The notes under the pieces were generated by a model that did not search any database, was not told where the DNA came from, and saw only the letters and a program-made list of their open reading frames with translations. Positions 52,104 through 59,508 of a DNA stretch of 64,000 nucleotides are shown piece by piece (positions within the stretch are counted from its first letter, which is position 1; every line of letters starts with the position of its first letter). Source of the stretch: JAFGVL01 sp964546015 (GTDB taxonomy: Bacteria; Bacteroidota; Bacteroidia; Bacteroidales; Paludibacteraceae); the NCBI GenBank assembly GCA_964546015.1, contig CAZJHO010000007.1, forward strand, positions 7,861 through 71,860, written 5' to 3'. Made by a program: the position numbers and the translations under genes.

Positions 52104-52145
52104 AAACAAAGAGCGAGTTGGATAATCTAACTCACTCTTTATTTT
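52104..52145. terminator. Bidirectional terminator, acyltransferase / EF-G2
   Basis: AAAGAGCGAGTTGGAT pairs with ATCTAACTCACTCTTT with two mismatches, with A/T runs on both sides. It lies between two convergent genes and can serve both. Confidence 0.75.
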
Positions 52146-52175
52146 CTTAAATTAATAATTTTTCCAATTAGAAAA

Positions 52176-54335
52176 TTAATCTTTCTCCACATGTTTGGCT
52201 TGATATTCTGCCAATAGTTTTTCCTGCACATCCATTGGTACAAGTTCATAACTGGAAAATTTCATGTTGAACGACGAACGACCTCCGGTGATAGAACTCA
52301 ACGAAGTAGAATAATTAGATAATTCTTTTAACGGGATTTTAGCCGAAATAATTTCGAATCCTTTTTCGCTGCTCATACCCATGATAATAGCGCGGCGTGT
52401 TTGAAGATCACTCATTACATCGCCCATTTTATCTGAAGGTACTTGTACTTCGAGGTCATAAATAGGTTCGAGTAATTTTGGACCGGCTTCGCGGAACGCT
52501 TGGCTAAAGGCATTACGACCGGCAAGTTTGAAAGAAATTTCGTTCGAATCAACAGGATGCATCTTACCATCATAGACTACTACACGCACATCGCGGGCAT
52601 AAGAACCTGTAAGCGGACCTTCTTCCATCTTTTCCATAATACCTTTAAGGATAGCAGGCATAAAGCGCGTATCAATGGAACCTCCTACGATACTGTTGAT
52701 AAACACCAATTTACCGCCCCAAGCCAAATCTATAGTTTGGGTGTCACGCACAGAAATTTTAAACTCTTGTCCGTTGAATTTATAGGTTGTCGGTACTTCT
52801 TCTCCTTCTACATAAGGTTCAATAATCAAATGTACTTCACCGAATTGACCTGCACCACCCGATTGTTTTTTATGGCGATAGTCGGCACGAGCTTTTTTGG
52901 TTATGGTTTCGCGATACGGGATTTTTGGTTCTTCGTACACAATTTGAATTTTATCGTTGTTTTCAATACGCCATTTTAGAGTGCGTAAGTGGAATTCACC
53001 TTGTCCGTACACAATAGTTTGTTTCAATTCTTTGGAATATTCGATTACCCAAGTAGGATCTTCTTCGTGCATGCGCGATAACACTTCACTTAGTTTTTCG
53101 TCATCGGCTTCATTTACAGCACGAATAGCACGACGATATTTGTAATTCGGATAATTTACTTCTTTAAATTTGAAATCAGCACCTTTGCCATTTAATGTAT
53201 TTCCCGTATGTGCATCCTTTAATTTTACTGTAACACCAATGTCACCAGCAACGAATTCTTCTACCTTAATACGATTTTGTCCGGCAACAGCATATAATTG
53301 CGACAAACGCTCTTTACTGCCACGATTAGCATTAGTTAAATCGTCTCCTTCGCGTACTCTGCCGGACATTACTTTGAAATAGGAAACTTCGCCGATATGA
53401 GGTTCAACATTCGTTTTAAATATAAAAATACTGGTTGGTCCATTACTATCCGGAGCTACTTCTTTATCATCAACTGTTTTGGCTTTTGGCATATCCGAAA
53501 CGAATGGAACTACATTGCCCAAAAACTCCATCAAACGGCGAACTCCCATATCACGACCGGCACATACACAGAACAGAGGAAATATGTCGCGGTTGATTAA
53601 TCCTTTGCGGATACCAAGACGAAGATCATCTTCAGTCAAATTGCCTTCGGAAAAGAATTTATCCATTAATTCTTCATCATTTTCGGCAGCAGCTTCTACT
53701 AATTTAGAGTGTAGATCGGCAGCTTTTTCTTTTTCACTGTCAGGAATTTCGGATATTTCGGGAGCTCCACCTTCAGGTTTCCATTTATACATTTTCATCA
53801 AAAGTACATCAATCACTGCATTAAATTCAGGACCAACCACAATTGGGTATTGTATTTGTACCACTTTATTGCCGAAGTTTTCACGCAGTTGCTCAAGGGT
53901 AGTGTCATAATTAGCTTTTTCCAAATCTAATTTATTGATAAGGAAAATAACCGGTTTTTTCATTTTTTCGGTGTAGCGGAATTGGTTTTGTGTCCCTACC
54001 TCCACACCGTATTGTGCATTGAGTAACATAAGAGCCGTGTCGGTGACTTGTAGCGACGAAATCATTCCTCCCACAAAATCGTCCGAACCCGGGCAGTCAA
54101 TAATATTTAGTTTTTTACCTAACCATTCGGCATGAATTACTCCGGAAAATACCGAATAGCCATATTCTTGCTCGACGGGGAAAAAATCGGAAACTGTATT
54201 TTTTGCCTCGATAGTTCCGCGCCGTTTTGTAATACCACATCCATAGACCATCGCTTCTACAAGCGTGGTCTTACCCGAGCCTGAGCTCCCAATGAGCGAG
54301 ATGTTTTTAATCTCATTAGATTGATAGATTTTCAT
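52176..54335 (-). CDS. fusA2: Elongation factor G paralogue, EF-G2 type
   Basis: A 719-residue EF-G-like protein with the five EF-G domains: G domain (1-280), domain II (about 290-385), domain III (about 395-475), domain IV (about 485-600) and domain V (600-690). The P-loop is GSSGSGKTT (16-24) and G4 is NKLD, but the G3 motif reads D80-C-P-G-S84 where translational GTPases have DTPGH; the histidine that activates water is replaced by serine. The switch I ERGIT sequence reads EYGYS. This fits the Bacteroides EF-G2 (BT2167), reported to support translation without GTP hydrolysis under carbon limitation. Canonical fusA is not in this window. Confidence 0.9.
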   Translation of the reverse strand: MKIYQSNEIKNISLIGSSGSGKTTLVEAMVYGCGITKRRGTIEAKNTVSDFFPVEQEYGYSVFSGVIHAEWLGKKLNIIDCPGSDDFVGGMISSLQVTDTALMLLNAQYGVEVGTQNQFRYTEKMKKPVIFLINKLDLEKANYDTTLEQLRENFGNKVVQIQYPIVVGPEFNAVIDVLLMKMYKWKPEGGAPEISEIPDSEKEKAADLHSKLVEAAAENDEELMDKFFSEGNLTEDDLRLGIRKGLINRDIFPLFCVCAGRDMGVRRLMEFLGNVVPFVSDMPKAKTVDDKEVAPDSNGPTSIFIFKTNVEPHIGEVSYFKVMSGRVREGDDLTNANRGSKERLSQLYAVAGQNRIKVEEFVAGDIGVTVKLKDAHTGNTLNGKGADFKFKEVNYPNYKYRRAIRAVNEADDEKLSEVLSRMHEEDPTWVIEYSKELKQTIVYGQGEFHLRTLKWRIENNDKIQIVYEEPKIPYRETITKKARADYRHKKQSGGAGQFGEVHLIIEPYVEGEEVPTTYKFNGQEFKISVRDTQTIDLAWGGKLVFINSIVGGSIDTRFMPAILKGIMEKMEEGPLTGSYARDVRVVVYDGKMHPVDSNEISFKLAGRNAFSQAFREAGPKLLEPIYDLEVQVPSDKMGDVMSDLQTRRAIIMGMSSEKGFEIISAKIPLKELSNYSTSLSSITGGRSSFNMKFSSYELVPMDVQEKLLAEYQAKHVEKD

Positions 54336-54417
54336 AGTATTTAATTTTTTAAACTGTTTAAAAAAAGAAACAAAAACGACCGCAATTTAGAAATTATGAA
54401 CTAATAATCAATCGGCA

Positions 54418-54443
54418 TTTTTTATGTTATTCAACATAAAAAA
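54418..54443. repeat. Perfect 11-bp hairpin in the fusA2/tcdA divergent spacer
   Basis: TTTTTTATGTT (54418-54428) pairs with AACATAAAAAA (54433-54443) around ATTC. It lies 43 bases upstream of the tcdA ATG and 83 bases from the fusA2 start. Confidence 0.5.
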
Positions 54444-54485
54444 ACAATGATTATATATAAATTTGCGCAACTTATTAAAAAAGGC

Positions 54486-55214
54486 ATGAGTAAAACCAAT
54501 TTTTTGCAACGCACAGAATTATTACTTACAGAAGAAGGCTTAAAAAAAATAGCACAACAACGCGTCATTATTTTCGGCATGGGCGGCGTAGGCAGTTGGT
54601 GTGCCGAAAGTCTTATTCGAACAGGAGTCACAAAACTTACTATTGTTGATTTTGACATAATTAACGAAACAAATATAAACCGTCAACTACATGCTACTTC
54701 AGAAACAATTGGGCAACCAAAAGTTGTTGTGATGAAAAAACGCTTGCAGAAAATCAATCCTAGCGCAGAAATTATAGCTATTCAAGAAGTGTATAGCACA
54801 GATACACACAAACAATTTGAAATTGAAAAATACGATTATATCATTGATGCAATAGATAGTATTAACAGTAAAATCCACTTGATTCGGATGGCAACCCGTA
54901 GCGATGCAAAACTGTTTTCGTCGATGGGAGCTGCTCTGAAAATAGACCCATTACAAATAAAAGTAGCCGAATTTTGGAAAGTGCATGGGTGTCCATTGGC
55001 ATCGCTTATCCGAAAACGCATTCGCAAAGGAGACTTGCCCGCTAAGAAATTTTTATGCGTTTATAGTACTGAACAGATGGAGAACCAAGCCCCACAGAAA
55101 CGAAGTGGTGATATGATGAATAAAGTTGTGAATGGATCTTTAGTACATATTACAGCATCGTTCGGATTCATCATTGCCGGACTGATTATTCAGGATATAA
55201 TGGAGATTTCATGA
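54486..55214 (+). CDS. tcdA: tRNA threonylcarbamoyladenosine dehydratase
   Basis: An E1-like ATP-dependent enzyme that cyclises t6A at tRNA position 37 to ct6A. From the ATG at 54486 it is 242 residues. The N-terminal FLQRTELLLTEEGLKKI, the nucleotide motif GMGGVGSW, VDFDIINETNINRQLHA (with the Arg that binds ATP) and the D-rich YDYIIDAIDSINSK segment are typical of TcdA/CsdL. The C-terminal SFGFIIAGLIIQDI is the usual ending. The longer frame from 54447 has an unusual lead (MIIYKFAQLIKKG). It is separated from metG by 146 bases. Confidence 0.9.
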   Translation: MSKTNFLQRTELLLTEEGLKKIAQQRVIIFGMGGVGSWCAESLIRTGVTKLTIVDFDIINETNINRQLHATSETIGQPKVVVMKKRLQKINPSAEIIAIQEVYSTDTHKQFEIEKYDYIIDAIDSINSKIHLIRMATRSDAKLFSSMGAALKIDPLQIKVAEFWKVHGCPLASLIRKRIRKGDLPAKKFLCVYSTEQMENQAPQKRSGDMMNKVVNGSLVHITASFGFIIAGLIIQDIMEIS

Positions 55215-55291
55215 TTCAATGTTTAAAAATTCAATATTATGTTCGTTGATAATAAATTTCTTCCAATGGTTATTTCAATTATACTTTATTC

Positions 55292-55322
55292 ATTGAACTT
55301 TAAACGCTAATTTCTATCTTTG
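55292..55322 (+). promoter_or_regulatory. Promoter for metG
   Basis: ATTG (55292-55295), 19-base spacer, TATCTTTG (55315-55322). Exact -7 and three-of-four -33 match, 38 bases upstream of the metG ATG. Confidence 0.65.
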
Positions 55323-55360
55323 CTTTCTTTTTACCATTACCAACTAATCATTAACAATTA

Positions 55361-57388
55361 ATGAAAAGAACACTTATTACCTCTGCTCTTCCTTATGCTA
55401 ATGGTCCGGTACATATCGGACACTTGGCTGGTGTATATATTCCGGCTGATATTTATGTGCGTTACCTTCGCTTAAAGGGAGAAGAAGTGCTTTTTATTGG
55501 TGGTTCGGACGAGCATGGCGTGCCTATTACCATCAAAGCCCGTAACGAAGGCATTACACCTCAAGATGTGGTAAACAGGTATCATAATATCATCAAAAAA
55601 TCATTCGAAGAATTCGGCATTTCTTTTGATGTGTACTCACGCACTAGTTCCGAAACGCACAAAAAAACCGCTTCCGATTTTTTCAAAAAACTATATGACA
55701 AAGGGGAATTTGTAGAACAAACTTCCGAACAATATTACGACGAAGAAGCCAAACAATTCCTTGCCGATCGTTATATTACGGGTATTTGTCCACATTGTAA
55801 AAACGAGCGCGCTTATGGTGACCAATGCGAAGCTTGTGGCACTTCGCTCAGTCCGTTAGATTTGATTAATCCGAAATCGACTATTAGCGGTAGCACACCT
55901 GTGCTGAAAGAAACCAAACACTGGTATCTTCCTTTGGACAAGCACGAAGGCTGGCTTCGTAAATGGATACTAGAAGACCATAAAGAGTGGAAACCCAATG
56001 TTTACGGGCAATGCAAAAGCTGGCTTGACATGGGCTTGCAACCGCGTGCCGTTACCCGAGATTTGGATTGGGGTGTACCCGTTCCACTAGAAGGTACCGA
56101 AGGTAAAGTATTGTATGTATGGTTCGATGCTCCTATCGGCTACATTTCCAATACCGTGGAATTGCTTCCCGATAGTTGGGAAAAATGGTGGAAGGATCCC
56201 GAAACTCGTTTGTTACATTTTATCGGAAAAGATAATATTGTGTTCCATTGTATTGTTTTTCCTGCCATGCTAAAAGCCGAAGGTAGTTTTATTTTGCCGG
56301 ATAATGTGCCTGCTAACGAATTTTTAAATCTCGAAGGCGATAAAATTTCTACTTCACGCAATTGGGCGGTTTGGTTACACGAATATTTGGTAGATTTCCC
56401 CGAAAAACAAGATGTTCTTCGCTATGTACTTACTGCTAATGCCCCCGAAACAAAAGACAACGATTTCACTTGGAAAGATTTTCAAGCTCGGAACAATAAT
56501 GAGCTAGTGGCCATTTACGGCAATTTTGTAAATCGTGCATTAGTGCTTACCCAAAAATATTTTGATGGAAAAGTGCCTGCTCATCTTGAACTGACAGATT
56601 ATGACAAAGCAATTTTAAAAGAATTTGAAGATATAAAACACGAAGTTGAAAAGCTGTTGAACAATTTCCGCTTCCGCGATGCTCAAAAAGAAGCGATGAA
56701 TTTAGCCCGCATCGGAAATAAATACTTGGCAGATACAGAACCTTGGAAATTAGCAAAAACGGATATGGCTCGTGTAGCAACTATTATGAATATCAGCCTT
56801 CAAATCACAGCTAACTTAGCCATTGCCTTTGAACCATTTTTACCATTTTCATCGGAGAAATTGCGTAAAATGTTGAATCTTTCTTCATTTAATTGGAAAG
56901 AACTAGGAAGTATTGATTTATTACCGGTCGGGCATCAATTAGGAGAAGCCAAACTTTTATTTGAAAAGATAGAAGATGAAACTATTGAAGTGCAAGTACA
57001 AAAGTTGCTCGACACTAAAAAAGCAAACGAAGTAGCGGCACATCAAGCAAATCTGATAAAGGAAATCATTGATTTCGATGATTTTACCAAATTAGATATT
57101 CGTGTTGGAACAGTGCTCGATTGCCAGAAAGTACCGAAAGCTGACAAATTATTGCAATTCAAGATTGATGACGGATTGGGTGGACGAACCATTGTATCAG
57201 GTATTGCACAGCATTATGCTCCCGAAGATTTAATTGGCAAACAAGTGTGTTTTATTGCCAATCTTGCACCTCGCAAACTGAAAGGAATCGATTCCGAAGG
57301 TATGATTTTATCCGCCGAAAATATCAACGGGAAATTGGTGGTTATCAGCCCAAATCAAAAAGTAAAACCGGGATCGGAAATAAAATAA
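55361..57388 (+). CDS. metG: Methionyl-tRNA synthetase
   Basis: Class I synthetase, 675 residues. The HIGH motif is in PYANGPVHIGHLAG (about residues 12-25), the connective peptide has four zinc cysteines (CPHCKNERAYGDQCEAC), and the KMSKS box reads KISTS (in LEGDKISTSRNWAVW). The anticodon domain spans about 400-545. A C-terminal tRNA-binding domain (about 565-675, DFTKLDIRVGTVLDCQ) makes it the long dimeric form. It has its own promoter; the next gene starts 11 bases after the stop. Confidence 0.96.
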   Translation: MKRTLITSALPYANGPVHIGHLAGVYIPADIYVRYLRLKGEEVLFIGGSDEHGVPITIKARNEGITPQDVVNRYHNIIKKSFEEFGISFDVYSRTSSETHKKTASDFFKKLYDKGEFVEQTSEQYYDEEAKQFLADRYITGICPHCKNERAYGDQCEACGTSLSPLDLINPKSTISGSTPVLKETKHWYLPLDKHEGWLRKWILEDHKEWKPNVYGQCKSWLDMGLQPRAVTRDLDWGVPVPLEGTEGKVLYVWFDAPIGYISNTVELLPDSWEKWWKDPETRLLHFIGKDNIVFHCIVFPAMLKAEGSFILPDNVPANEFLNLEGDKISTSRNWAVWLHEYLVDFPEKQDVLRYVLTANAPETKDNDFTWKDFQARNNNELVAIYGNFVNRALVLTQKYFDGKVPAHLELTDYDKAILKEFEDIKHEVEKLLNNFRFRDAQKEAMNLARIGNKYLADTEPWKLAKTDMARVATIMNISLQITANLAIAFEPFLPFSSEKLRKMLNLSSFNWKELGSIDLLPVGHQLGEAKLLFEKIEDETIEVQVQKLLDTKKANEVAAHQANLIKEIIDFDDFTKLDIRVGTVLDCQKVPKADKLLQFKIDDGLGGRTIVSGIAQHYAPEDLIGKQVCFIANLAPRKLKGIDSEGMILSAENINGKLVVISPNQKVKPGSEIK

Positions 57389-57399
57389 ATTTAGCTTAT

Positions 57400-58614
57400 A
57401 TGCCAATACGCATTACGGACATATTGAAAGTGATTCCACGATATAGCAAAAATGTCTGTGAAATTCTTTTTTACAAAAGCATTAGTTTATTTTATCCGAA
57501 TAAATCCGACTTTTTCGGAGCTTGGCTTATATGCGAGCGTGGTACCGAAGCAAAAGATAATAGCTATGTCTTTTTTAAATATCTTCGAAAAAATCATCCT
57601 GAAATAAATGCCTATTATCTGATAGATACAACTTATACCAGCGATTACGAGAAAATAAAACCTCTGGGAAATGTAATACAATATAACAGTTTTGAACATA
57701 AAATGGCTCTGTTTTATGCTACACATTTCATATCGACACATATCGGTTACAGCATGCCTTGGAGTTATTTATTGTTCAAGAAAATATTTGGAAAGAAAAA
57801 GTATTTTATCTTTTTACAACATGGAATTACTCTTTCCGATATGAGCAATATGTTCAGCAAGAAAACTACCGGTATTGATTTGATAATTACAGCTACCAAA
57901 GACGAATATAACTCTATTGCCGGCAATAAAAAGTATGGTTTCTCTGCCGATGAAATTGCTTTGACAGGATTTGCCCGATATGATAATTTGTTGGATTATA
58001 CACCCAAACGCCAAATTCTTTTTATGCCTACTTGGCGTCAGTACTTGGTAACCCGGAATATTGCAGACAAAAATAATCCCGAATTAAATAACGATTTTTT
58101 ACAGTCAGACTACTTTAAAAACACCAATAGTTTTCTGACTAACAAGCAATTAATTGATTTGCTGGTGAAAAATAACTTGGAATTTATTTTCTATCCGCAT
58201 TTCGAGCTTCAAAAAAGTCTTTCGCTTTTTACCCAAAGCAACCCCGCGATTAAGTTTGCTAAGAAAGAAGAATACGATGTGCAAGAATTGCTCAAAGAAA
58301 GCCTGTTACTGATAACCGATTACTCAAGCGTTTTTTTCGATTTTGCTTATATGAAAAAACCTCTGATTTATTACCAATTTGACCAAGAGGAATATTATAA
58401 AAGTCATTATCAGAAAGGATATTTTGAGATTGAAAAAGATGGTTTTGGTCCTGTTGTACAAACCGAAGAAATGTTATTGAAAGCTATTGAAAAAGTAATA
58501 GAATCTGATTTTAAAATGAATACATTGTATGCAACACAGGTTGACAATACTTTTTTATACCGAGATGATAAAAACTGTGAACGGATTTTTGAAAAAATAA
58601 AATCACTTACCTAA
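57400..58614 (+). CDS. CDP-glycerol glycerophosphotransferase-like protein
   Basis: A 404-residue transferase of the glycerophosphotransferase (TagB/TagF) fold. The blocks LQHGITLSDM with a conserved histidine, ALTGFARYDNLL, ILFMPTWRQ, FYPHFELQ and LITDYSSVFFDFAYMKKPLIYY match that family. These enzymes transfer glycerol-phosphate or ribitol-phosphate to a lipid or sugar acceptor. In a Gram-negative cell it more likely modifies a surface polysaccharide than makes teichoic acid. The start at 57400 is chosen since any earlier start would lie inside metG. It overlaps the convergent glycosyltransferase gene by 12 bases. Confidence 0.82.
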   Translation: MPIRITDILKVIPRYSKNVCEILFYKSISLFYPNKSDFFGAWLICERGTEAKDNSYVFFKYLRKNHPEINAYYLIDTTYTSDYEKIKPLGNVIQYNSFEHKMALFYATHFISTHIGYSMPWSYLLFKKIFGKKKYFIFLQHGITLSDMSNMFSKKTTGIDLIITATKDEYNSIAGNKKYGFSADEIALTGFARYDNLLDYTPKRQILFMPTWRQYLVTRNIADKNNPELNNDFLQSDYFKNTNSFLTNKQLIDLLVKNNLEFIFYPHFELQKSLSLFTQSNPAIKFAKKEEYDVQELLKESLLLITDYSSVFFDFAYMKKPLIYYQFDQEEYYKSHYQKGYFEIEKDGFGPVVQTEEMLLKAIEKVIESDFKMNTLYATQVDNTFLYRDDKNCERIFEKIKSLT

Positions 58615-59508
58615 TAATCCTTTGGTTACATTCCATCGGAAGACAATCAATTTTATCCCTTTCATCGGATGAAAATCAAGAAAATAAAATAAAAACAAAA
58701 CAAAAGTTCCTCCCCATTTTATCCCTTCAGAAAAAATTCGCTTAATAAATTTCCATTGTGAAATTTGTTTTGTACGAGCTCGCTCTGTCACACCGATTGC
58801 ATATGTTAACCGATTGAAGTAATCATTGGTAAGTTTTGTCTCTGCAATTATATGATATAAAATAGGAGTTGGCAGATAATAATATTTTCCACCGAGTTTA
58901 TCTATTTTATCAAAAATGTCTTTTTCTTCAGCTCCCATCAGACTATTACCTTTTCTGCCTAATTCAACATTAAAGAGACCGATTTTATCGAATATTTCTT
59001 TCCGGTAAGCAGCATTCCCTCCGCCTGGATATTTACTGTTTTTTAATTGAAAAATTGTTTCTCCCCAATAAATATAGCCGGTAATAAGGTTTTTGGTGTA
59101 GTGCGACATCCATCTGGGCTCTTCCGTTTCATACACAGGAATAACAGGACCACCTGCTGCAACGGCATTTTTATTTTCAGAGAAAAAGTCAAAATAAGCT
59201 TGCAGATAATTTGAACTTACCGTAGCATCATCATCTACATAAATAAGAATCTCATTCTTGCTTTCGGCAATTCCCCGGTTGCGAGCATAGGATAAACCTT
59301 GATTTCTTTCGATAAAATAAGAAAAATTGATTTGAGGAAAATCTGATTTGAAACGATTACATTCCTCTTCGGTATTATCTGTACTGTTATTATTGACCAA
59401 TACAATTTCGTAATTTTCCGTAGGAAAATCATTTTCGACAATACTTTTCAGCACATTGTAAATGTAGTTTTGTCGATTATAGGTACAGATAATAACAGAT
59501 AACTTCAT
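58603..59508 (-). CDS. Family 2 glycosyltransferase
   Basis: A 301-residue GT-A glycosyltransferase. It begins SVIICTYNRQNYI and has NNNSTDNTEEE, the YARNRGIAES block, and the metal-binding DxD as IYVDDDATV. A later segment GGGNAAYRKEIFDKIG and E-rich SLMGAEEKDIF hold the acceptor-side residues. The C-terminus is hydrophobic (WGGTFVLFLFYFLDFHP), suggesting membrane association. Its stop overlaps the convergent transferase gene by 12 bases, and its start overlaps the leuS stop by 4, so it is probably translated with leuS. The sugar and acceptor cannot be assigned. Confidence 0.88.
   Translation of the reverse strand: MKLSVIICTYNRQNYIYNVLKSIVENDFPTENYEIVLVNNNSTDNTEEECNRFKSDFPQINFSYFIERNQGLSYARNRGIAESKNEILIYVDDDATVSSNYLQAYFDFFSENKNAVAAGGPVIPVYETEEPRWMSHYTKNLITGYIYWGETIFQLKNSKYPGGGNAAYRKEIFDKIGLFNVELGRKGNSLMGAEEKDIFDKIDKLGGKYYYLPTPILYHIIAETKLTNDYFNRLTYAIGVTERARTKQISQWKFIKRIFSEGIKWGGTFVLFLFYFLDFHPMKGIKLIVFRWNVTKGLLGK

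Noticed and set aside
52500..52979. Open frame of 159 codons on + inside fusA2
   Set aside because: Antisense to EF-G2 domains IV and V; no independent support.
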